The translations under genes were made by a program, and so were the position numbers. This document shows positions 49,301-61,740 of a stretch of 64,000 nt of DNA, piece by piece (the first letter of the stretch is position 1; every line of letters starts with the position of its first letter). Source of the stretch: Callorhinus ursinus. Its lineage: Eukaryota > Chordata > Mammalia > Carnivora > Otariidae. Location: NCBI RefSeq assembly GCF_003265705.1, contig NW_020312893.1, forward strand, positions 18,941,007 to 19,005,006. Direction: 5' to 3'. A model generated the notes under the pieces. The model saw only the letters and a program-made list of their open reading frames with translations. It was not told the DNA's origin and made no database searches.

Positions 49301-52300
49301 TTATTTCTTATGTATTGAGGGCTAATCATCAAGTAGTTCTATTAAAATTAATTTAATTGCCCATGTAATACAAAAATACATTCTCCTTTACAAAACATAA
49401 CAAAACTTCATATTAAAGGCAATATTTTTCAATACTTTAATGATCATCCATGTATGTTTAGGAATAATATGCACATGATTTATATAACTCGTACAAGTTT
49501 CATTCTATAACTTCTATAACTAAGTAACATTTTATAACTTTTTACTCAGCAACCTGTTTTAGAAATCTAACCATGTTAAATTATAGAACTAGGTAATCCC
49601 TTTTAGTCCCTTTTAACTCCATACTATTAATATATCACAGTTCTGATCTTTTTTTAGCTATTCTTCAATTTGTTTGACTATTTGCCAGAATGAATGAATG
49701 AATGAATGAATACTTCCTTATGTACAGTTGCAAATATATTTAAGGTAGATACTAAAATGTGAAATTCCTAATTAAGAGGGAACATCTATATTCTTAAGTT
49801 TTAATAGAACTTCAAAAAACTTTTCTTTATTACCTATGTTAATAGTCCCATTGGTTGATATTTCCCTGCATGATCACCATCATCATTAGCCATCAAAGTT
49901 TTCAATTTTCCTGAAAAATTTGGATGAAAAATCTATTGTTGTTTCAATCTAAATTTCTATAATCACAAGTGAGGATGACCTTTTTTTTACATATTTATGA
50001 ATGCTTTCATATCCTCTGACTCTTCAGGTTCTAGTGGTTTGTCTTTTTTCTGATTCATCTGTATGACACTGATTCTTTATTGAATAAGTTGCAATTATTT
50101 TTGCTTGGTAATTTCTCTTTTACCTTTTTATGGCATCTGTTTTCTTACAAAATTTTTTTAGGAAACGTAAGAGAGGTTTTTTTAACATACAAATAATACA
50201 TACATAATTATATACTTAATTACAAAATTAAATTTAAATAAATACAGAGCTGTGTATATTAACATAATAACATAATTAATATATACAACTTGATGAGTTT
50301 GGAAATAAGTATACACCTGTAAGACTGTCACCACAATCCATACCATAAGCCTACCCATCACCTCCAAAGGTTTCCTCCTACTCTCTTACTATATTTTTTT
50401 GGGTGATAAGAACACTTATTATGAGATCTATCTTATTAGCAAGTTTTTAAGTATACAGTATGATATTGTTAATAGTAGGCAGTTCTAGAATGCAAGCTGG
50501 TACAACCACGCTGGAAAACAATATGGAGGTTCCTCAAAAAGCTAAAAATAGAGCTACCCTATGACCCAGCAATTGCACTACTAGGTATTTACCCAAAAGA
50601 TACAAACAAAGTGATCCAAAGGGGCACCTGCACCTCAATGTTTATAGCAGCAATGTCCACAATAGCCAAACTAAGGAAAGAGTCCAGATGTCCTTGGACA
50701 GATGAATGGATAAAAAAGATGTGGTGTATATATAATAGAATATTACTCAGCCATCAAAAAAATGAAATTTTACCATTTGCAACTACGTGTATGCAACTAG
50801 AGGGTATTATGTTAAGCTGAATAAGTCAATCAGAGAAAAACAATAATTATATCATCTCACTCATATGTGGAATTTAAGAAACAAAGCAGAGGATCATAGG
50901 GGAAAGGAGGGAAAAATAAAATAAGATGAAATCAGAGAAGAAGACAAACCATAAGAGACTCTTAACCATAGGAAACAGGGTGCCTGGGTGGCTCAGTGGG
51001 TTAAGTGTCTGCCTTCAGCTCAGGTCATGGTCCCAGGGTCCCATCGGGCTCCCTGCTCAGAAGGGAGTCTGCTTCTCCCTCTCCCTCTGCCTCCCCCACT
51101 TGTGCTCTCTCTCTCTCGCTTTAAAGTAAAGAAATAAAATCTTTAAAAAAAACTTTTTGGAAACAAACTGAGGGTTCCTGGTAGGGAGAGAGGTGGGGGG
51201 GAGGGGAGAGGGGTAACTGGGTGATGAGCATTAATGAGGGCACGTGATGTAATGAGCACTGGGTGTTATATACAACTGATTAATCACTGAACTCTCCCTC
51301 TGAAACTAATAATATATTTTATGTCAATTAATTGAATTTCAATTTAAAAAACAGTAGACACTGTTCTGTACAACATAATCCTCTTGCAAAACTGAAATTT
51401 TGTACCCTTTAACAAAAGTTCCAGTATTTTATTTCATGAGGAAGGGGGTGCAGCATGAAGATAAATACTACGATTCTCTTTCATCATCCTGAAATTTACC
51501 AGTACTCAAATGGCAGTAAATGTATGCCTATCAGCAGCAATTATTTTATTTTCAGTGAGTCACACTGCTCATCTTCATCCCCACTCCCATGTCTAGGGCT
51601 TCCATAAAAATACTATTTTCATATCTGGCAAAATCTGATGGCAATAAGGACAGAGCATTATTGTAGAATTCAGGAAATTTCAGAGATCTTTCCTTTGCTT
51701 ATGTATACATTAAGGTTTTTTTTCATTAAACTTTTGAGTAATGAGTTGAGGGATGAACATTAAACAGATCGTCTTGTGATAACCATCTCATGCTAGCCAC
51801 AAGATGACTACAACAGAGTCACAACATCATGGGCACTTCTCAATCTGTAGCCTTCTTTTGGAACACACTCTACATACAGAGGGAAAAGAGAGATGAGGCA
51901 GGAGAATTTCTGGAAATGTCAGAATCCCATTCATACACTTTTAAGATATATACATATCTACTTTGAAAACAGAAATATTAAAAGAGTGACAACTTTTCAG
52001 AACTTTAAGTGTAAGGCACAGTTCTGGCTTCTGGGTTTGGAGGTCTTCAAGAAGATATATGGCAGAAATCATTCCCATTATTTCTCTAGGTGCTGAGGTG
52101 TCTGAACGATTATCTTTGAAGTTGCCAGAGAATGTAGTAGAAGAATCTGCCCGAGCCTCCATCTCAGTATTGGGTAAGCTCCAGCCCTAGTGACTTATTC
52201 TACTATATTGATAGTTTTTACCGTATTTCTTTTCCATAAATACTCAAAATCACATCCATAATATTAACTGTATTCGTCCCTCCTTCTTTGGGCTTGTATG

Positions 52301-55300
52301 CTGCTCCCAATCATACTTCTGTCCCTGTACAACTCACTCTTCCTAAAAATCTTCATTTTTCAATCTTCCCAAAATTATTCATTTCTTCCTAATGATTCAG
52401 ACAGGTTATAATCTATAAGCTTTCTGATGTCCCATCTCTCCCATTCCCTAGGAGACATACTGGGCTCTGCCATGCAAAACACACAAAATCTCCTCCGGAT
52501 GCCCTATGGCTGTGGAGAACAAAATATGGTCCTCTTTGCTCCCAACATCTATGTTCTGAATTATCTAAATAAAACACACCAGCTGACTCCAGAAGTCATG
52601 TCCAAGGCCATTGGCTACCTCAATACTGGTGAGTGATTAAATGAGTGAAGACGTCACGGTGTTATTTTAACAATAGATTGGATTTCCCAATAGTCTTGAG
52701 TTACTTAGCAATTCTATGATATGTTAGCATATCATAGAATCATAGTTACTGTGATAAGAATGACAGTTAATTTTATGGTTATTATCCAGTGTCCAACCTC
52801 TAATAAATGCTTAGAATGCAGCACCTTGTAACATATGACAGCAAAATTTAAGGAATATCACAAGAGAAACCAAGGCATTTTAGTAATTTCTCTGGCCACA
52901 ACGTATACAATCTGTCATATTGTTTCATGAACCTTCCATTTCAGGTTACCAGAGGCAGCTGAACTACAAGCACCACGATGGCTCCTATAGCACTTTTGGG
53001 GAGAAATATGGCAATAATGAGGGCAATACCTGGTAAGGGATACACAGTTTTTCGAGGTCCTATTTTTGTACTAGCTCTTTTACATATATTATCACAATTA
53101 CAGTCACAGTAACCTTATCAGATATGTATTATTAAACCTATAGTTGGTTATACTCAACAAATATACCAAGGGTAGCAAGGCAACAAATAGAAAAGCTGAC
53201 ATTCAAATACACGTATGTTAGATTTGTCCCCCAAATTCATCCTGTTGATAATAACCAGGGTATTCTTTCTAAAATAGCTAGTTTTTTGAGAGAGAGAGCA
53301 CACACGAGCCGGGGAAGGGGCAGAGGGAGAGAGAGAATCTTAAGCAGGGCTCCTTGCTCAGCACAGAGCCTGACATGGGGCTCAATCTCATGACTTGAGC
53401 CAAAAATCAAGAGTTGGACATTTAATTTCAGGTGCTTAACTGACTGGGCCACCCATATGCCAAGATATAGCTATTTTTTTAAAAGGTTATTTTTTTTCTA
53501 GAATAGCTCCCATAGCCATGAGTTTTTTAATATATGTCCAGTGAACATATCATCCAACCTCTAGATAAACCATGTTAACTTCAGCTTTTTTTTTTTTTTA
53601 AAGATTTTATTTATTTATTTGACAGAGAGAGACAGCAAGAGAGGGAACACAAACAGAGGGAGTGGGAGAGGGAGAAGCAAGCTTCCTGCTGAGCAGGGAG
53701 CCCGATGCAGGGCTCGATCCCAGGACCCTGGGATCATGACCCGAGCCGAAGGCAGACGCCTAACGACTGAGCCACCCAGGCGCCCCTCAGCTTTTTTTTT
53801 TTTACTTCAGTTTTTAATATGTTTTTAGATCATACTCATCTTGACTGTGAATAAATAGGAAGAAAGAAATGAGGAGGACCCAGTGACATGCAACACTGTT
53901 TTAAAATCCCTAAAGCATGGGGCACCTGGGTGGCTCAGTCAGTTAAGCACCTGACTCTTGATCTCAGCTCAGGTCTTGATCTCAGGGTCACAAGTTCAAG
54001 CCCTGTGTTGGGCTCCACGCTGGGCATGGAGCCTACTTAAAAAAAAAAAATGAATAAGTAAAATCCCTAAGGCAAAGCAAAGCAGTTTGAAGTTATTCAG
54101 TCTTCTAAGTGAGAAGATTCTGCCATCTACAGAAGGAAATCTCTAAAGAGAAGAAAGCCTTACTCAAATAAGTAAAAACAAGTAATATCAGAAGTGCTTC
54201 GACTCTCTGTAGCAATGAGAAAATGAGTCAGCAAGGAAATACTAGATCTAGCAGATTAATCAAGCGGTCTAAAGGCAATGGGCATTCTACATACACAGGA
54301 ATACCCGTCAGGTGACTCACGTCAATGTAAACAGCATCATAAAAAGCCTTTACTGTGCCGCAGTTATAAAACGATTGTAACGACATAAATATCATCATCC
54401 CCTCCCCCGCCACTCAGGCTCACCGCCTTTGTAGTGAAGACTTTTGCCCAGGCTCGAACCTATATCTTCATTGATGAAGCACACATCACCCAAGCGCTCA
54501 TCTGGCTCTCCCAAAAGCAGAAGGACAACGGCTGCTTCAGGAGTTCCGGGTCTCTGCTCAACAATGCCATTAAGGTGAGATGTTCTTGGAGCTAGTTTTG
54601 GTTTTTCGTTTTGTTTTTTTAATAAGATTTTATTTATATATTTGAGAGAGAAAGCAAGAGCGCACAGGCAGGGGGAGCAGCAGAGGGAGAGGGAGAAGCA
54701 GGCTCCCCGCCGTCCGCTGAGCGAGGAGCCCGATGCGGGACTCGATCCCAGGACTCTGGGATCATGACCTGAGCTGAAGGCAGACACTCAACCGACTGAG
54801 GCACCCAGGGGGCCCTCAGAGTTAGTTTTGATTTGTCCATTTATGATGTCTACAAGGATGAGAGGAAGTAATAATGTAGGAATTAGCAAAGGTAACTAGC
54901 TAACTAACTAACTAACTAAGTAAAACCTGGATCCGCACCAAGAGAGAGGGGATGGAACTTAGGTTGATTGTGATAATTGGCCCCATGGGGATGAGTAGGA
55001 GTGAGGATAAATTCCATGACACAGCAGAAGGCAAAGAGCTAAGGAAGAGCGTTCTCAGAAGTTAAATTACTCAAATCTCTCTCTGGGACTCACAATTACA
55101 GGGTGGAGTGGAAGAAGAAGTGACCCTCTCCGCTTATGTCACCATTGCCCTTCTGGAGATTCCTCTCCCCGCCACTGTAGGTACCACCTCATCCCCCTGC
55201 TGAGGCATAGTTCTGGATGCACATGAAATTGCTGCCCTGCTGTCAGAACCACCCTCCTGCTAGAAGTCAAGTGTCAGCTTTCCTTTTATGCCATGATGGC

Positions 55301-58300
55301 GCTTCCCAGATCAACAGAAAATTGGGTCAGTTGGCTAAGAAAGATTTACACTGTCCCAGTGATGCCCCTAAGCTATTGCTCCCCTAGAGACCTCCCGCTA
55401 CTGCCATGTACACACCCAAAATGAATTCTGAAAACATGGCCCGCGTTCCTGCCTTATGAATGTAATGATAACATAAAGGTTCTATTCTCTCTATCCACGA
55501 GAATGAGAACAGATGGACGCATGCATTTGAAAAATGATCTGTGCTTACCTGGGAACGCTAGCATCTCTGGCCACATAGCTTGGTTCCTGCCTTGTCTCCC
55601 TCCCCAGCACCCCGTTGTCCGCAATGCCCTGTTCTGCCTGGAGTCAGCCTGGAAGTCAGCCAAGGAAGAAGCCCATGGAAAGCATGTCTACACCAAGGCA
55701 CTGCTGGCCTACGCTTTTGCCCTGGCAGGTAACCAGGACAAGAGGGTAGAGACACTCAACTTACTTCATGAGGAAGCCGTGAAGGAAGGTGAGCGCACAT
55801 CTGAGATCTTCTCCCATCCCCCATTCTCTGTATCAAGAACTGTACTGCAAAACCCCCACACCTACATCCTGTGATCCCTTTCCCCTCTCTTCTCTTGTCT
55901 ATATCACTATAAAATCTGAGATTTCTTTAGCAAGTCACACACCAAAAGGTAAGAGGCAGTATACTGTAGTAGTGAGAAGCTCAGCCTCTGGAGACTAGCT
56001 CCAAAACATTTCACATATGAGGCCTTGGCCAAGTCACTTACCTTGCCTGTGTTTCAGTTCCTTCATCAGTAAAATGGGGATAACAATAGTATTTACCTCT
56101 TAGGGTTGTGTCAATATTAAATGAATTAATACAACCGAAGCACTTAGTAGACTATATGGTACATAGTAAGTGCTTTAAAAGTATTACCTATTATGATTAC
56201 AATAGCCATTCTTTTTTTTAATTTTTTTATTGTTATGTTAATCACCATATATTACATCATTTTACAATAGCCATTCTTCATATATACCCAATCCTTACCT
56301 GGTGCATCATATCATCTTATTTTTTTTTAAGATTTTATTTTTATTTATTTATTTGAGAGAGAGAGAGAGAGAATGAGAGATAGAGAGCACGAGAGGGAAG
56401 AGGGTCCGAGGGAGAAACAGACTCCCCGCCGAGCAGGGAGCCCGATGCGGGACTCGATCCCGGGACTCCAGGATCATGACCTGAGCTGAAGGCAGTCGCT
56501 TCACCAACTGAGCCACCCAGGCGCCCCGCATCATATCACCTTAAACATAAGAAAGGACTGAAGGAAATAACCCCACGAATAAATTCTGGTATTTTATGCT
56601 CATATCACAAGTCTGATAATGTTGATAAATCTATTCACATTCACACGATATTCCTATGTGTACAGTGGTCTATATGAGGGGTCAAAGAAATAGAAAATAA
56701 AAATGCAAATGATATTTTATCCCCTAAAACATATTCTACCTTTCTCCCTTGACTGTGCCATTAATTACTTATCCTTAAAATGTACTGGGAATATTTCAGA
56801 TATACAAAAATACATAAAGAATAGTTAGCAAACTACTATATACTTTCCTCCCAGGTTAAGAAATACAAAATTACCAGGCAGGAAAAATTCCACTCCAAAA
56901 ATATCACTCCCACCTCCAAAGGTAACCATTATCCTGAATTTGTCATTACAATTTCCATGGGTTTCTTTATTTTTTTCCTGCGTACCTATTTCTAAACAAT
57001 ATTGAGAATTTTTACGTCTTCTTCATCTTTAGATAAACAGTATCACACTTTTGAGTATTTCTGCATCTTGTTTTCTTGCCTGTTTGTCTGCCTTTTGTTT
57101 TTTGCATTCAACCTTGTGCTAATAGAGTCCTCTATATGCGTGCCTGTGGCTCTAGGTCGTTGTTTTCACTGCCACATAATATATTGCAGTATATACATAG
57201 GTCATACTTTATATTAAGGAGTCTCTCCTCATGAGTCTTTTCTTGTGTCTTATTTGTGGCTCTTGCAAACCATGCTGCAGTGAACCCTCATATACATGCC
57301 TCCTTGTACCCATGTGTGAGTTTCTCTCAGTTACACTTCAAGAAGTGAATTGCTGATTAGTAAGCTAAACATGTCTTCCCCTTCGCTGGATATTCCCAAA
57401 TGGCTCTCCAGAGAACAGTTTCCTTCCCACAGCAGTGTAAATCAGTTCCCATTTTTTCACATCCTTGTCAGCCTTTGGTATTTAAAGGCTTATGTATTTT
57501 TTTCTGGCCTCATGAGTATGAACTCCACTATCTCACGTCATCTGCGATCCTCACAAGAAACCTCTATAGAAAAATTTATAGAAAATTTAACAAAGCCCAG
57601 ATAAGGTCTGGATAACATCAGAAAGAGGAAATCCCCACAATCGGTGAGGGAACTTGCTCTTGCTCTTTTTCCCCGACAACCCAACCATGGCAACCATTTG
57701 AAAACTTCGATGGCTGTGGGCTTCTGACGCCAGCAATGTCATCTGCCTTCGACTGGCTGAAACAAACCAAGTTCAGGTTTACACAGAAGGAAAAGTTTCT
57801 AGATAAGGTTCAAGAGAATAGAATGGGAATGTACTCCTTACTTCAGCTCCGGCTTCGGTACTTTCACCTTAAATTAAATAAGAATATGTAGTCGCTCATA
57901 AATCTCTTTTTCTCATCTCCAGGTAGTTCCGTCCATTGGGAGAGACCTCAGAAACCCAGGGCACCAGTGGGGCATTTTTACCAACCCCCGGCTCCCTCAG
58001 CTGAGGTGGAAATGACATCCTATGTGCTCCTGGCTTACCTCACGGCCCAGCCTGCCCCGACCTCAGAGGAGCTGACTTCCGCCTCGCGCATCGTGAAGTG
58101 GATCACAAAGCAACAGAATTCCCAGGGGGGCTTCTCCTCCACCCAGGTCTGTGTTTCCCAGAACTTTTCACTTCACCTTTAGGTATCAAAAGTTTTGAAC
58201 AAACTATAAAGACACGCAAGAAGAAAACCTGAAGTTGGGAATAACTTGGAATGAGGAAAATATTACTAGTATTCAGGGATAGTGAGAAATAAGGAAAAAT

Positions 58301-61300
58301 GAAAGTCAAAGAGGGCTAAAAAGAAAACACCTGCAATCCTAGAACCCCATCCTTTTTATCATCACAGCTCCCACCTCCCGATAAAAACTCTACCTCCCCA
58401 AAGAAATGGGACCCGGTATGCAATGGCCACAGCAGAATGAATAAAAAACAAAAAAACAAAAAAAACTACCTTCTGGAATCTTCTGGAAGTTCTAAGAGTG
58501 CCTTTCCCAGGAATGCTACTCAAAAGCCAATAATCTGCCCTTGCAAATCGCTCCATTCATAGGTCCCCTTTAACTGACTTATTTTAAAGCTAACACATTT
58601 TATGGTTCCACTATTCTGCTCTTATTATACAAACATCTGTTCACCAGGAGCATGAAGAATTTTCTTTACTGCGCCAACATCCTGAGCCTAACTATGTAAT
58701 CTTATATCTTAAAAATTCATCAATATGTACACAGCAGGACATTTCATCTTCAGAGAAGTTAGAGGTTAGCCCACAGGCTAAACCTAAAAGAGAAAGAGAA
58801 TGTGACAAAATGGCATCCATCTTTTTTCATTGTATTTAATTTCTTACTTTTCCATATGAATGGAAAAAACTGGACACTTTTATTAAAACAGTTATTCTTT
58901 CTTAGAAATCTATTATTTAAAGACTGTCATTCAGGTTCAATGCTAATAAGAATGGAGAATATGACATGTGGGGGTGGGAGGAATCCAGACTTCCAATAAA
59001 AAAGGGAGACCCAGGACGTCAGGGTGGCTCAGTCAGTTGGACGGCTGCCTTCGGCTCAGGTCATGATCCCAAGGTCCTGGGATCGAGCCCCACATCGGGC
59101 TCCTTGCTCAGTGGGGAGCCTGCTTCTCTCTTACCCACTCCCTCTGCTTATGCTCTCTCTCTCTCTGACTAATAAATAGAATAAAATCTTAAAAAAAAAA
59201 AAGGAGAGAGAGCCAAAAAATGGCAATAAGTTAAGAAAAGAATTATAATTAAGCATGACCTTCATCATGGCTGCAAACAACCTTGGGCTTTCTCAGGGCA
59301 CTGACCTCAGCAGCAGAGCAGAGTTTAATCTGGGGTGAGAGCCAGACTAAACTTTGGTTGAGCAGTGGCAGGTATGACCAGTTATCAAGTAAGACCTCTT
59401 AGGCAAATAGCTAAAGCCAGTAAATGATTCCCATTCACGTATATTTTCCGCATTCCATATCCCACAATTATTTATAGATAGAAAAAGGTCGGTTTTCTGA
59501 GAAATAAAATAAGCTTCTTCTTTTTTTTTAAAGAGTTTATTTATTTATTCATGAGAGACAGAGACAGAGAGAGGCAGAGGGAGAAGCAGGCTCCCTGCCA
59601 TCCCCCGAGCAGGGAGCCCGATTCAGAACTTGATCCCAGGACCCCAGGATCATGACCTGAGGCTGAAGGCGGATGCTTAACCGACTGAAACCATCCGGGC
59701 GCCCCATAAAATAAGCTTCTAAAGCAGATATGTGAATGTTATGGTTCTATCTAAGGCTTATAATCAATCTTGAAATTAGAACTCCAGTATTTTAGTGAGC
59801 GAAGCAGGAAAAGAGGAAATCAAAGCCCCAGTTGTGGCAGCTGACATGGGCCTTTGGGCCCTCGGGAGGTTACCAGGCCTACGCAGGTTCTCTCACTCGT
59901 CTCTTCCAGGACACAGTGGTGGCTCTCCAGGCCCTGTCCAGATACGGAGCAGCCACCTTCACCAGGACTGGGAAGCCCGCACAGGTGGCCGTCCAATATT
60001 CGGGGACACTTGTCACAAAATTCCAAGTGGACGACGACAACCGCCTGTTACTGCAGCAAACCTCATTGCCGAAGGTTCCCGAGGAATACACCATGACGGT
60101 TACAGGAGAAGGGTGTGTCTACCTCCAGGTGAGACTCTCGGGCCCCGTCGGGGCAGAGGGTCCACATTAGCTGTTCCCACGGAAAACCCCTGACTCAGCA
60201 ACGGAGAGGGCAAATCAGAGAACCAGTGGAGGAAGTTGGGAGGAGAAGGGAGAAACACAGATTTTTGTCTTTGATGTTCCACAGACATCCTTGAGATACA
60301 ATATTCTGCCAGAAAAGGCAGAGTTCCCATTTGCTTTGGAGGTACAGACTCTGCCCCAAACTTGTGACAGACCCAAAGCCCACACCAGCTTCCAGATCTC
60401 ACTGAATGTCAGGTAAGACTTCTGACTGAATCATCTAATTCTGGGCATAACAACCAGTCCTCTTACTGGAACTCCTCATTAAGCTGAGTAGTGTGTCAGT
60501 TAATGTTTGCACTACATTTATTGAAAAAGCAGTGTGTCTGTCCTCATGCTCATATTATAGAATGTCTCCGTGGTGGGGTACCTATACATGGTCCATCCCC
60601 TGCCTCCAGGATCTATGATTGTCGAACCCCATTATTTAAAGGTTAATTCCCCTCAATAATAGCTAAAGAAAGAACGTTAGCCCTTGCCTCTGACCTGAAT
60701 TCCTGATTTAACTCTAATGTCATTGAGCCATTCTCTGATTTCATTCTCTTGTAATGAAATTCTATATCATCCTTGCTTTCTCCAGGGCAGAGATGGAGAA
60801 GTCTTGAAAAGTATGAAAAGAAGGAAGTAGTGACTCTCCAGTTAGAATTCCTACTGGCAATAAACAAATCTCCGATTATATACAAAATAATCAATTTGGG
60901 GGGAAAATAGATGCAACAGTATTCAAATGGCTCCAGGGCTTACAAAAAATGTATCTGTCCACAAGAATATTCTAACCTGGGTGGGGATACTACACAGGAA
61001 AAAAAGTTAAAAGTATATGTTTAACTTTACTTGAAGGTCTCAGAGCAGAGATTAGAGGTCTCAGACCAAGCTACGCATCACGTGCTTTCTTAAACTGCAC
61101 AACCTCGAGTCCACACACATGAAGTCCCAGTTCATCAGGTCTAGGGTACAACCTGGTCTTTGTGGCTTTAACAAATTCCCTGGAGATTCTAATGCACAAC
61201 CGTCTTCCACTTGGGTAGGATATTTAGGAAGACTTCCACGTACCTTTGAGGGCTGTGAGGGTTTGCTCCGGGCATAGGGAAAGAGAATATTTAATCACAC

Positions 61301-61701
61301 AGAAAACCCTTATTCCTTTCTTCCCTGAATCTTCAGTTACACCGGGAGTCGTCCCACCTCTAACATGGTGATTATTGATGTGAAGATGGTATCCGGCTTC
61401 ATTCCCCTGAAACCAACCGTGAAAATGGTAGGTCTAGTGTAAGTCCAGGAGGCTCTATTTTATTTAATGTTTTAGGTATCTCCAGACTAAGAAAATATTA
61501 AAATATTTTAAATCACTTCTATCAAAGACTAATACTTTCTCCAAAGTAAGAAATATAATTTAACATGCTTGTATATGGGTTTTTTGGTGTTGTTTTTTTT
61601 TTCTTCGTTAAACTTTGTTTTAATGGGTCTCAAAATTCTGTGACAGATTTTTGGTCAAGTTGTTCCCACTAAAAAGTACTTATTTCAAAAACTAATTAGT
61701 T

Positions 61702-61740
<39 letters not shown>

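Larger units (their letters stand above)
50200..51430 (-). mobile_element. old LINE-1 3' UTR, antisense, split by young L1
   Basis: GATGAGTTTGGAAATAAGTA, CACCTGTAAGACTGTCACCA and TAAGTATACAGTATGATATT to about 50484, then resuming after 51350 with AACATAATCCTCTTGCAAAA and GTACCCTTTAACAAAAGTTC. Same arrangement as at 405-3835. Confidence 0.7.

Noticed and set aside
54897..54922. CRISPR-like or other tandem array
   Set aside because: Simple (CTAA)n microsatellite in a mammalian intron.
59795..60193. Overlapping open frames of 68-132 codons on both strands around exon 30
   Set aside because: Shadows of the GC-richer exon 30; only the frame continuing from exon 29 is supported.
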